12,337 bases of DNA from Candidatus Wolfebacteria bacterium (GTDB taxonomy: Bacteria > Patescibacteriota > Minisyncoccia > UBA6257 > UBA9933): positions 1 to 12,337 of the forward strand of contig JAPLZW010000011.1 in NCBI GenBank assembly GCA_026394835.1, in the 5' to 3' direction. The translations under genes were made by a program, and so were the position numbers. Of the stretch, positions 6,471-12,337 are shown one piece after another; the stretch's first letter is position 1; each line of letters opens with the position of its first letter. The notes beneath the pieces are model-generated. The model was not told the DNA's origin. It did not search any database and saw only the letters and a list, made by a program, of their open reading frames with translations.

Positions 6471-7094
6471 CTATTGTTTGTCAAGAAACTCTTTTATCTG
6501 TTGAGCTTGCGGGTCATTGGGCCAATTCTTGGCTATCTCTTCGCCGGCTATCCGCGCGTTGGCTTTATCTCCGGCCATATTATAAAGGTCAAAAAGATTG
6601 TAAAGGAATACCGCTCTGCCCGGGCTATGCTTTGCTCCATCCCTGAAAGCCGCAACGCTCCTTTGATAATAATCAAAGTTCTGCAGCTTAACCGCGGCAA
6701 GTTTGTAAACCGCGCCCAGACTATAAATAATCTGGCCATAATTAAACGCCTTGCCCCTCATCATTATGGGATCTCCCCATTTTTCCGCCTGCTTTGCCAA
6801 ATAATCAATTGCGTCCGTTCCGGGAGTTGGATTCTGCTGTTGAATAATATTCATCAAAGTCCCCAAATAGCCCTGGATTATTTCATCCTGGCCCACGGGA
6901 GAGTAATAGAAAAAAACTTTTTCAAAGACATCGCTAAATTGCTGAATAGTCCTGACATTGGAAAGATTTGCCTGGGCGCCGACATAAAGTTGGGATTTAC
7001 TGATCGGCAAAAAAGCGCCGAAGTAAATAAAAAGCGCGACGGCCGCGGTTACGGCAAAAGCGATGATTGTTCGGAAGCCGTTATCTGTTTTCAT
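6471..7094 (-). CDS. Membrane-anchored TPR-like protein paired with the O-antigen ligase
   Basis: This protein of 207 residues has one N-terminal membrane segment (about 8-29, rich in Ala, Val, Phe and Ile), then a helical region predicted to face outside. The C-terminal part has tetratricopeptide-like helix pairs: AIDYLAKQAEKWGDP (95-109), the following GQIIYSLGAVYKLA, YYQRSVAAFRDGAKHSPGRA (142-161) and LFDLYNMAGDKANARIAGEEIAKNWPNDP (167-195), with the typical small-residue and Pro turns. The gene starts 6 bases after the ligase stop and has a good ribosome site, so the two are co-expressed. Bacterial ligases of this class often carry such a TPR tail fused at the C-terminus. Here it may be a split version that assists the ligase, but that is inference. 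No enzymatic motif is seen. Confidence 0.7.
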   Translation of the reverse strand: MKTDNGFRTIIAFAVTAAVALFIYFGAFLPISKSQLYVGAQANLSNVRTIQQFSDVFEKVFFYYSPVGQDEIIQGYLGTLMNIIQQQNPTPGTDAIDYLAKQAEKWGDPIMMRGKAFNYGQIIYSLGAVYKLAAVKLQNFDYYQRSVAAFRDGAKHSPGRAVFLYNLFDLYNMAGDKANARIAGEEIAKNWPNDPQAQQIKEFLDKQ

Positions 7095-7097
7095 AAT

Positions 7098-7102
7098 CCT
7101 TT
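7098..7102 (-). promoter_or_regulatory. Ribosome binding site of the TPR-like gene
   Basis: AAAGG on the minus strand lies three bases before the ATG at 7094 and overlaps the TAA of the ligase gene (7101-7103). It is one of the few recognisable Shine-Dalgarno sites in the window and supports both this start and translational coupling. Confidence 0.5.
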
Positions 7103-8549
7103 AATTATTATTTACCGATGGCCGGCTATCTGCCGCTTTTTGCCCCAGAATGAAATTCACGAATGCCAAAAACAGGAAAAGATTGATATATGTCGGCAAA
7201 ACGTCAAAAAGAACCGCTCCCTGAACCAGGTAGGCGATTGGCAGCGCAAAAATCAGAGCTTTAAGCCAAACCGACCTCTCAAATTTCCAGAAAATACTTT
7301 CTTTCTCTCCGTATCCCTCAAATAAATTCTTCGCGTTCTTCATAAAAATCCAATAATAAATCACAAAGATGGAAAGAAAGCTTAAAAGCCCCAACGCTCC
7401 GGTTATAACCAAATAATCGAAAAATATGTCATGAGCCCTGTCAAACCAAGCCGGCTGGCTTGGGTTATAATGAGCTTCAAAAGCCGGCGCAAAATTTTCC
7501 GGGCCCCAGCCCAAAATTGGCCTGTCTTTAAAAGATTTAATGGCTATTTCCCACAAAACCAATCTGGTTTGATAAGTTTCGGCGTTCGTCGATATGTCGA
7601 TTATGCGATTGCCGCCGCTTTGGCTCCCGCAAAAAGGCATGATATCTATTTTGTTCCGGTAATAAACGGCCAGCAAACCACCCGCAAGAAGAAAAATAAA
7701 AATGCCGGCAATGATTTTTTTTGATTGTTGTTTTGGCGCCGAAAAAAACAAATAAATTAATCCCCCGAGAATCGCCGCTCCCAACCCCAAAAGCGCGCCC
7801 CTCGTCTGGCTCAAGAGCAAAACTATAAAGAATAAAACCATGGCGGAAGCCCAGACCCACTTGGTTTTTTTCGCGCTGTTTTCAATAAAAAGATACGCGG
7901 AATAAAAAAGCGCGAAAAGCATGAATGTTCCGACGTAGGCCGCATTGCCCAGAGAACCGCCGAATCTCTGGCAGATATTGGCCATAAAATCGGCTTGGCT
8001 CGCGCCGATAAAGCCGGGAATCAAAGCGTCTGCGGCCAGCCCGTAAAGGAAAACTAAAAGTCCCGCTCCCAAGGAAATCATAAAAAGCCGGTTCCATGAT
8101 TTTCTGTCGCGGAAGAGCATCGCAAGCAATCCGAAAAAAACAAAAAGGCACAAAAGCTGAAGACTGCCTTCGCCGCGTTCAAAATTAGACCAGAAAGAAG
8201 CCGAAGGATTATATCCTAAAAATCCGGCCAGAAGAAAAATCAAGGCAAAGATCCCGATTGCCCACGCCAAGGGGTTAAGCAAGGGCTTCCAAACTTCCCG
8301 CGCAATCCGCTTTTTGCCGAGTTGTTCGTGGGGTTTTATATTTTTATTAAGAGAACCCAAGACTCCTCTTTCCAATTCCCCCCTCGCCCAGCCCCAAACG
8401 AAGAATACCAGAGCCAACAAGATAATCGTGCGGAAGTAAGTGTATTTTCCGACAATAAAAGGAAAAAGCGTTCCGGCATAAACGATAACCAACGTGAAAG
8501 GAACTAGGTATAAAAGAAATTTTGAAATCTTGGTAAAATAATTATTCAT
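7101..8549 (-). CDS. O-antigen ligase / Wzy-PglL-like membrane protein
   Basis: A polytopic protein of 482 residues with about ten or more hydrophobic segments spread over its length. The family core (PF04932) is clear: LSQTRGALLGLGAAI (246-260); a large loop with the arginine motif TRLVLWEIAIKSF (328-340) followed by ILGWGPENF (345-353); then FDRAHDIFFDYLVITG (369-384), with the Asp-Arg-Ala-His signature used in ligases and oligosaccharyltransferases. Such enzymes move undecaprenyl-linked glycans onto lipid A, protein or another polymer, or polymerise them. In an organism with no evidence of LPS here, a surface-protein or cell-wall acceptor is more likely (inference). The ATG at 8549 is preceded, after only four bases, by a copy of the GCTGAT repeat, so no ribosome site can be seen. 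The TPR-like gene follows 6 bases downstream. Confidence 0.9.
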   Translation of the reverse strand: MNNYFTKISKFLLYLVPFTLVIVYAGTLFPFIVGKYTYFRTIILLALVFFVWGWARGELERGVLGSLNKNIKPHEQLGKKRIAREVWKPLLNPLAWAIGIFALIFLLAGFLGYNPSASFWSNFERGEGSLQLLCLFVFFGLLAMLFRDRKSWNRLFMISLGAGLLVFLYGLAADALIPGFIGASQADFMANICQRFGGSLGNAAYVGTFMLFALFYSAYLFIENSAKKTKWVWASAMVLFFIVLLLSQTRGALLGLGAAILGGLIYLFFSAPKQQSKKIIAGIFIFLLAGGLLAVYYRNKIDIMPFCGSQSGGNRIIDISTNAETYQTRLVLWEIAIKSFKDRPILGWGPENFAPAFEAHYNPSQPAWFDRAHDIFFDYLVITGALGLLSFLSIFVIYYWIFMKNAKNLFEGYGEKESIFWKFERSVWLKALIFALPIAYLVQGAVLFDVLPTYINLFLFLAFVNFILGQKAADSRPSVNNN

Positions 8550-8553
8550 GGAC

Positions 8554-8589
8554 GCTGATAAATGCTGATTTTAGCTGATTAATGCTGAT
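8554..8589 (+). repeat. GCTGAT decamer repeat, copy D (3' flank of the GxxExxY gene)
   Basis: Four GCTGAT hexamers with spacers AAAT, TTTA and TAAT (36 bp). It differs from copy C at 4 positions, all within spacers. It begins four bases upstream of the ligase ATG and ends five bases after the stop codon of the GxxExxY gene, filling this intergenic gap. Confidence 0.92.
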
Positions 8590-8594
8590 AATGC

Positions 8595-9053
8595 CTAGGC
8601 GAATTTATTACTATGGGCGAATCTTTTGATATCCAACCTTTGCGGACCGAAATTTATCAAAAGACCCAATTTATATTCCGAGCCCTTTAAGTATCCCCAA
8701 AATTGTTTTTCGTCAGCCACCGACACAAAAGGCTTGGATTTTAACTCGATTATTATCTTTTTATCAATAATTAAATCGGGAATGTAAACCCCGATTCTTT
8801 CACTATTATAAATTATATCTATTCTCGGCTGAACATCAACAGTCAGCTGCTCGTTGAGCAATTCTTTTAATAAAGCCTTCTCTATAATTTTCTCTTTTAT
8901 ACCGCCGCCCAAAACGTTATAAACTCGAAAACACGCTCCTCTGATTTTATACGATTCTTTCTCATAAAGAAAATTCTGGACTGTGTTTTTAGCCACAAGA
9001 TAATTATACATCATTTTAGTATACGTATCGGCACATATCAGCCGTATCAGCAT
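8595..9053 (-). CDS. GxxExxY protein (PD-(D/E)XK nuclease-like fold)
   Basis: This 152-residue frame carries the family core YEKESYKIRGACFRVYNVLG (about 30-49) followed by GGIKEKIIEKAL, a variant of the name-giving GxxExxY motif with Ile instead of Tyr. Next come VYIPDLIIDKKIIIELKS (about 90-107), whose Asp and Glu-x-Lys resemble a PD-(D/E)XK nuclease site, and the conserved C-terminal GLLINFGPQRLDIKRF (about 130-145). The biochemical role of the family is not established; a nuclease-like or nucleic-acid-related role is suggested by the fold only. The ATG at 9053 lies inside repeat copy E, so the first residues (MLIRLICADT) are encoded by the repeat; ATGs at 9014 and 9011 are more conservative starts. 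It is flanked on both sides by the GCTGAT repeat and separates the giant gene from the ligase. Confidence 0.85.
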   Translation of the reverse strand: MLIRLICADTYTKMMYNYLVAKNTVQNFLYEKESYKIRGACFRVYNVLGGGIKEKIIEKALLKELLNEQLTVDVQPRIDIIYNSERIGVYIPDLIIDKKIIIELKSKPFVSVADEKQFWGYLKGSEYKLGLLINFGPQRLDIKRFAHSNKFA

Positions 9054-9061
9054 TAATCAGC
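9027..9061 (-). repeat. GCTGAT decamer repeat, copy E (5' flank of the GxxExxY gene, inverted)
   Basis: On the minus strand the hexamers are GCTGAT, GCTGAT, GCTGAT, GCCGAT with spacers TAAT, ACG and ATGT, so one spacer is a base short (35 bp). It is inverted relative to copies A-D, is the most divergent copy, and contributes the upstream ATG of the GxxExxY frame. It abuts the terminator stem with no gap beyond one G. Confidence 0.85.
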
Positions 9062-9062
9062 G

Positions 9063-9098
9063 AAAACTAAAACTGCCCTTTCGGGCAGTTTTAGTTTT
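9063..9098 (-). terminator. Strong hairpin terminator after the giant surface-protein gene
   Basis: The arms AAAACTAAAACTGCCC and GGGCAGTTTTAGTTTT pair perfectly over 16 bp. On the minus strand the loop is GAAA, a stable GNRA tetraloop, and the 3' arm ends in TTTTAGTTTT, giving the U-rich tail of an intrinsic terminator. It begins 35 bases after the stop codon at 9134. Because the stem is symmetric it could also act on the plus strand. Confidence 0.85.
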
Positions 9099-9133
9099 AT
9101 GGTTATACGCTACCAAAAAACCAGAATCAACCG

Positions 9134-12100
9134 TTAGGAACCAGCCGCGTAGGACACCGAAGAGATATTCACAGGAGCGGCATTGGCCGGCAAGTAGGCA
9201 GTAACGCCAGTGCCGTCAATCGCGTCAGTGAAAGCAACATCGGTATTCGCGTTGATCGAAACCGCAAGACTCAACGACACGCCGCTCACCGGAGCTTTAG
9301 TATTCGTAAGTGAGTTGACGCGGATAACAAAAGTCTTGGAGCTTCCGGCGCTTATGTTGTAGCCGGTCAAGCCGGTGCCGATCTGGAATGTAATGACGCA
9401 GGAGGCGCCAGTTCCAGCGCACAAGCTGGAAGTGACTGCCGTGCCCACGGCCACACTCTGGCTGGCATCCCACAACTTAACATCGCCGGCGCTCAAGAAG
9501 GTGGATGATGCCAAAGTTCCGGAAATAGTTGTGGTGACAGTATTCAACACAACACCTCCGTGAGTTGAAGCAGTGAAGGTAACAGAACCTACATCATCGG
9601 TAATATTCTTGGCGCGTCCCGAAGTGGCGCCCACGACAGCCGAAGAGACTAACAAGTTGCTCCTCAAGACGGTCTGGGTATTGCCAGTCGGGCTCGACAA
9701 GCTCACAGTCGCGACCCTATTTGAGCTGTTGCCCAAAGCCACGACAGTGGTTGAAGTCGAATTGTTGTTCGCGTCAGTCGAGGTCGCGATCCTGAAGGTG
9801 GAAGTGGTGTTATCAACAGGAATATTCGAGTTGTAACCGTTAACATCTCCTTTCAAGGTCAAGGAAACCGCGGTTGATTTAGGAACAACAACCGGCGTAG
9901 CGAAGTTAAACCTGTAGGTGAAACCTCCCAAGTATCCGGTTGAGGAAGTAAGAGAGGTCGCAGCCGAAACAACAGCTGTTCCAGCGGTTCCTACAACGGT
10001 TGAACCATTGTAAAGAACCAGGTTGGAATATGCCTGCAAAGCAGGATTGATAGCTGTGGCAGCGGTTGTGGTCGGAACCGTCTGGAAGACAGTCAAATCG
10101 GTGATTTTAACATCTTCATTGCCGGTAGTTTCCGTAAAGCGGAGAGTGGCTAACGGATTCTGGGTTGTGCCCATAACCAATTGGCCAACCGGAGCAGTCG
10201 CGCCCGAGTCGATCGCCACAGTCAATGTGGGAACGCCTCCGATAAGGACCGTCTGGCCATTAACGGAAGACGAACAGCTGATTGCGCTGAACGAAGTAAG
10301 TCCGGTGCCTGTGCAGCTGGACAAGGTTGATGCCTGTTCGTTCGTGGCGGCTCCCGAAAGAACGCCCGCGTAAACGTCCAAGACAACCGTCTGGCCGGCG
10401 GCAACAGTAAACGGAGTTCCCGAGAAGGTGTATGAACCACCGCTCGTTACAGTCGGATATGTCGAGCCGAACTGCGTGGAACCGACTTTTACCAACAAGT
10501 TATTGAAGTTGCTGGCAGCGGTGGCTCCCGCCACAATTGTCACATTGCTGATGGTAACTCCTTCAGCAGTGGAAGCGGTAAAGGTGTAGGAACCGATTTT
10601 CGCGCTAGCCGCGTTCGTGGTTACGGTCTGGCTGCCGATAGCGCTGTTCGCCGCGACAGTAAGAGAATTCGCAGCCAAAGTCAGCGTGCTGCCGGAAACC
10701 GCGCCCGTATCGTTGGTGGAGGCTGAAGTCAATCCCTGCAAGTTTGCGGTATTGCCAGTCAACGAACCTTTGATTGAACTGAAGTCAGCGGTAGTCTGGA
10801 TGTCAACCCTCAAAGACAAAACCCGGGTTGTGTTCGCCGGAATGATGTAGTTAATAGGTGACGCCACGGTGCCGAAACAGTCGGTGTAAACACCAACCGT
10901 GGAAACGGCAACACTGCCGGCGGAGCAAGCAGTAATAGTGCTACCAGGAGTATTGATCGTTGATCCGACCTGATTGCCTGCGTCATCAACAAGCGCAACA
11001 TTCTTAATCTGGGTGGACAAATTCTTCTGAGGAGCAACAGCGCTCGCGACGAGATAACCTCCACTATTCGCAGCGGAAGTTGCCACAGTGATGCCAAAGT
11101 CCAAATATTTCACTTTGACGGCTTCGCCCGCGGCATAGATTGAGAATTTAGCCACCGTGACTCCTGACTGGCCCTTGGCAACGTTTCCTGTCGGGGAATC
11201 CGTTGACAAAGATACGGTCAATTGCCCCGGTTGAATCGTTACCAATCCTCCGGTGCCGCCAGTAACTGTGACGCTAACCGGAATATTGTATTGCGAATCT
11301 ATCGCGTAGACATCGTAGCTGTTCAAGAGCTCAAACTGGAAAGTGTAGCTCGGTGAACCGGCAATGTCGGCGTAAAGCTGTATGTTTGAACTGCCGGTGC
11401 CCAGGGTTGCCGGGGCAGAGGTCAAATCAAAATAAGCATAACCATCCGATGAAACCGAAGTCAATGTTGACCCGACCTGGGTGCCGTTAACATAAAGTTT
11501 AACGTTCCTTAAGTCGGATTTATTGGCTGAACCGATAACGCGGAAATTTATTGAAGTCAATTTTACCGGGCTGTTGGAAACACTATTAGTCCATTGAGAA
11601 ACCAAGACTCCTTGGGTTCCAGCGAAAGCTGTTGAACCAACAGTTGACGAAGTAATGGTCAAGGTCGCCAAAGCCGGACTTGTGACTGTTGAAGCGGTAA
11701 ATGTGACACCTGAAACAGGGAAATTACCCGAAGGGGTAATCGCCGTATTATTCGTGTCAACCGCCGTGATATCCGAAACTGAAGCAACCTTAAAGGAAAC
11801 GCTGTTCCCCGCGGAAGCGGCAGTAGAGATATCAACAGCGAGCCAAAGTTCTTTGGTCTGGCCAGCCGGGATAGAAATACTTAAGTTGCTGAAGGTTATT
11901 ACTCCGCTTGACAGAGAATTATACTGGCCCAAAACCTGGCCATTTGCGACCAAGTAAGCGCCGGAAATGCTGCTGTCCGAGATAACTCCGGTCTTAGTGA
12001 ATTTAACCCCAGTCAGGGTGACTGCTCCCGAATTTCCGGCAGTGTAATTCAATGCCAAAACCGGGACGCGGGCCGCGCCTGAAATTAACGAAGCTGCTCC

Positions 12101-12337
12101 TGACGGATTATCGGAAGCATAGCTTACCGCCAAGCCGGTTGCCGGGGCAGTTACATTTCCGCCAGTCGTGGTTCCGCCAGTGGTTGTGCCACCGGTCGAA
12201 CCAGCGCCGTTTGAAGCAACATATGCTCTGGTTTTAGCGCCAAAGTATCCGGCTGGAGGAGTCAAGCCAACAGCGGCCTGGAATTTAGCCACGGCTGCTT
12301 TGGTAACATTACCAAAATAACCAGTAGCTGCCTGTCC
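9134..12337 (-). CDS. Giant secreted surface protein with PG-binding-like domain and about six beta-rich modules (5' end outside window)
   Basis: The frame is open from the right edge to the stop at 9134, giving 1067 visible residues. A GTG at 12292 is not a convincing start because upstream codons (ATGYFGNVTKAAVAKFQ) already belong to a peptidoglycan-binding-like domain ending GYFGAKTRAYV. A flexible Gly-Thr linker follows. The rest is very rich in Ser, Thr, Val, Ala and Gly with few charged residues, in about six modules of 140-180 residues. Each has a similar opening (for example SPTGNVAKGQSGVTVAKFSI), a middle NV.LY..G..VG strand pair and an end such as IPAGQTKELWLAVDI, NYIIPANTTRVLSLRVDI or FTVAAGQTVVLDVYAGV. 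Two Cys pairs lie near module loops. No C-terminal membrane anchor or LPXTG sorting signal is seen. It is probably a wall-bound S-layer-like or adhesin protein and a possible glycosylation target. It is a separate transcription unit, ended by the hairpin at 9063-9098. Confidence 0.85.
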   Translation of the reverse strand, partial: GQAATGYFGNVTKAAVAKFQAAVGLTPPAGYFGAKTRAYVASNGAGSTGGTTTGGTTTGGNVTAPATGLAVSYASDNPSGAASLISGAARVPVLALNYTAGNSGAVTLTGVKFTKTGVISDSSISGAYLVANGQVLGQYNSLSSGVITFSNLSISIPAGQTKELWLAVDISTAASAGNSVSFKVASVSDITAVDTNNTAITPSGNFPVSGVTFTASTVTSPALATLTITSSTVGSTAFAGTQGVLVSQWTNSVSNSPVKLTSINFRVIGSANKSDLRNVKLYVNGTQVGSTLTSVSSDGYAYFDLTSAPATLGTGSSNIQLYADIAGSPSYTFQFELLNSYDVYAIDSQYNIPVSVTVTGGTGGLVTIQPGQLTVSLSTDSPTGNVAKGQSGVTVAKFSIYAAGEAVKVKYLDFGITVATSAANSGGYLVASAVAPQKNLSTQIKNVALVDDAGNQVGSTINTPGSTITACSAGSVAVSTVGVYTDCFGTVASPINYIIPANTTRVLSLRVDIQTTADFSSIKGSLTGNTANLQGLTSASTNDTGAVSGSTLTLAANSLTVAANSAIGSQTVTTNAASAKIGSYTFTASTAEGVTISNVTIVAGATAASNFNNLLVKVGSTQFGSTYPTVTSGGSYTFSGTPFTVAAGQTVVLDVYAGVLSGAATNEQASTLSSCTGTGLTSFSAISCSSSVNGQTVLIGGVPTLTVAIDSGATAPVGQLVMGTTQNPLATLRFTETTGNEDVKITDLTVFQTVPTTTAATAINPALQAYSNLVLYNGSTVVGTAGTAVVSAATSLTSSTGYLGGFTYRFNFATPVVVPKSTAVSLTLKGDVNGYNSNIPVDNTTSTFRIATSTDANNNSTSTTVVALGNSSNRVATVSLSSPTGNTQTVLRSNLLVSSAVVGATSGRAKNITDDVGSVTFTASTHGGVVLNTVTTTISGTLASSTFLSAGDVKLWDASQSVAVGTAVTSSLCAGTGASCVITFQIGTGLTGYNISAGSSKTFVIRVNSLTNTKAPVSGVSLSLAVSINANTDVAFTDAIDGTGVTAYLPANAAPVNISSVSYAAGS
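12159..12197 (-). repeat. 15-bp tandem repeat encoding the Gly-Thr linker
   Basis: Two and a half units of 15 bp (plus-strand CCGCCAGTNGTGGTT-like) encode GGTTT repeats in the linker between the peptidoglycan-binding-like domain and the first beta-rich module. Such in-frame repeats change length easily, so the linker may vary between strains. Confidence 0.75.

Larger units (their letters stand above)
8553..9062 (-). mobile_element. Putative GxxExxY cassette with repeat-type inverted ends
   Basis: The GxxExxY gene is enclosed almost exactly by two GCTGAT decamer repeats in opposite orientations (8553-8589 and 9027-9062). Both outer ends read CGCTGATNAATGCTGAT inward. This gives a 510-bp unit with inverted ends of about 36 bp, sitting between the giant-gene terminator and the ligase start. 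No transposase and no obvious target-site duplication are seen. Mobility is inferred from the structure and from related repeat copies within asnB. Confidence 0.45.

Noticed and set aside
6474..7325. Plus-strand frame of 283 codons opposite the TPR-like and ligase genes
   Set aside because: Composition is unlike a natural protein (scattered Cys, His and Arg, no domain), and the minus-strand genes there show membrane segments, TPR-like helices, a ribosome site and family motifs.
9375..11957. Several plus-strand open frames opposite the giant surface protein
   Set aside because: They are shadows caused by the low-complexity Ser/Thr/Val/Ala-rich coding strand; they overlap one another's strand context and show no domain or start signal.

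Overview
The window looks like part of a genome from the candidate phyla radiation (Patescibacteria, probably Parcubacteria-like). This is an inference from gene style: a very large secreted protein with a peptidoglycan-binding-like N-terminal part and many beta-rich modules, a surface-sugar gene cluster, weak or absent Shine-Dalgarno sites, and two small genes of families common in such genomes (four-helix bundle / 23S intervening-sequence protein and GxxExxY protein). No rRNA, tRNA or phylogenetic marker is present, so the assignment is not proven.

Layout: apart from a 3' gene fragment at 1-255 (+), every gene is on the minus strand, so transcription runs from right to left. The order is: a partial giant surface protein (9134 to beyond 12337) ending at a strong hairpin terminator (9063-9098); a GxxExxY gene (8595-9053) framed by inverted copies of a short repeat; an O-antigen ligase/oligosaccharyltransferase-like membrane protein (7101-8549); a TPR-like membrane-anchored protein (6471-7094); a four-helix bundle gene (6009-6425), also framed by inverted repeat-like flanks; an asparagine synthase-type amidotransferase (4000-5967); a truncated phosphoheptose isomerase gmhA (3568-3969); a heptosyltransferase fused to a GmhB-type phosphatase (1878-3551); a TVP38/DedA-type membrane protein (1171-1878); and an FkbM methyltransferase broken by one in-frame amber codon (263-1135).

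The genes from 263 to 8549 read as a surface polysaccharide or glycoprotein locus. They cover heptose precursor synthesis (GmhA and GmhB functions), heptose transfer (GT9), possible amidation (AsnB-like), methylation (FkbM), and polymerisation or ligation (O-antigen ligase). The giant secreted protein next door is a plausible glycan acceptor, but nothing in the sequence shows this directly.

The most interesting signal is a 35-36 bp repeat made of four GCTGAT-like hexamers at 10-bp period. It occurs five times. Three copies lie inside the asnB coding sequence, all in the only one of six frames that is stop-free, each adding about 12 residues (core HKSAEIS) at predicted loops. The other two copies flank the GxxExxY gene in opposite orientations like terminal inverted repeats. 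A second, 7-bp-period repeat also sits in frame in asnB. This resembles a protein-invading miniature repeat system (compare Rickettsia palindromic elements), possibly linked to the GxxExxY cassette. Decay of gmhA and of the FkbM gene suggests that the sugar locus is being remodelled.
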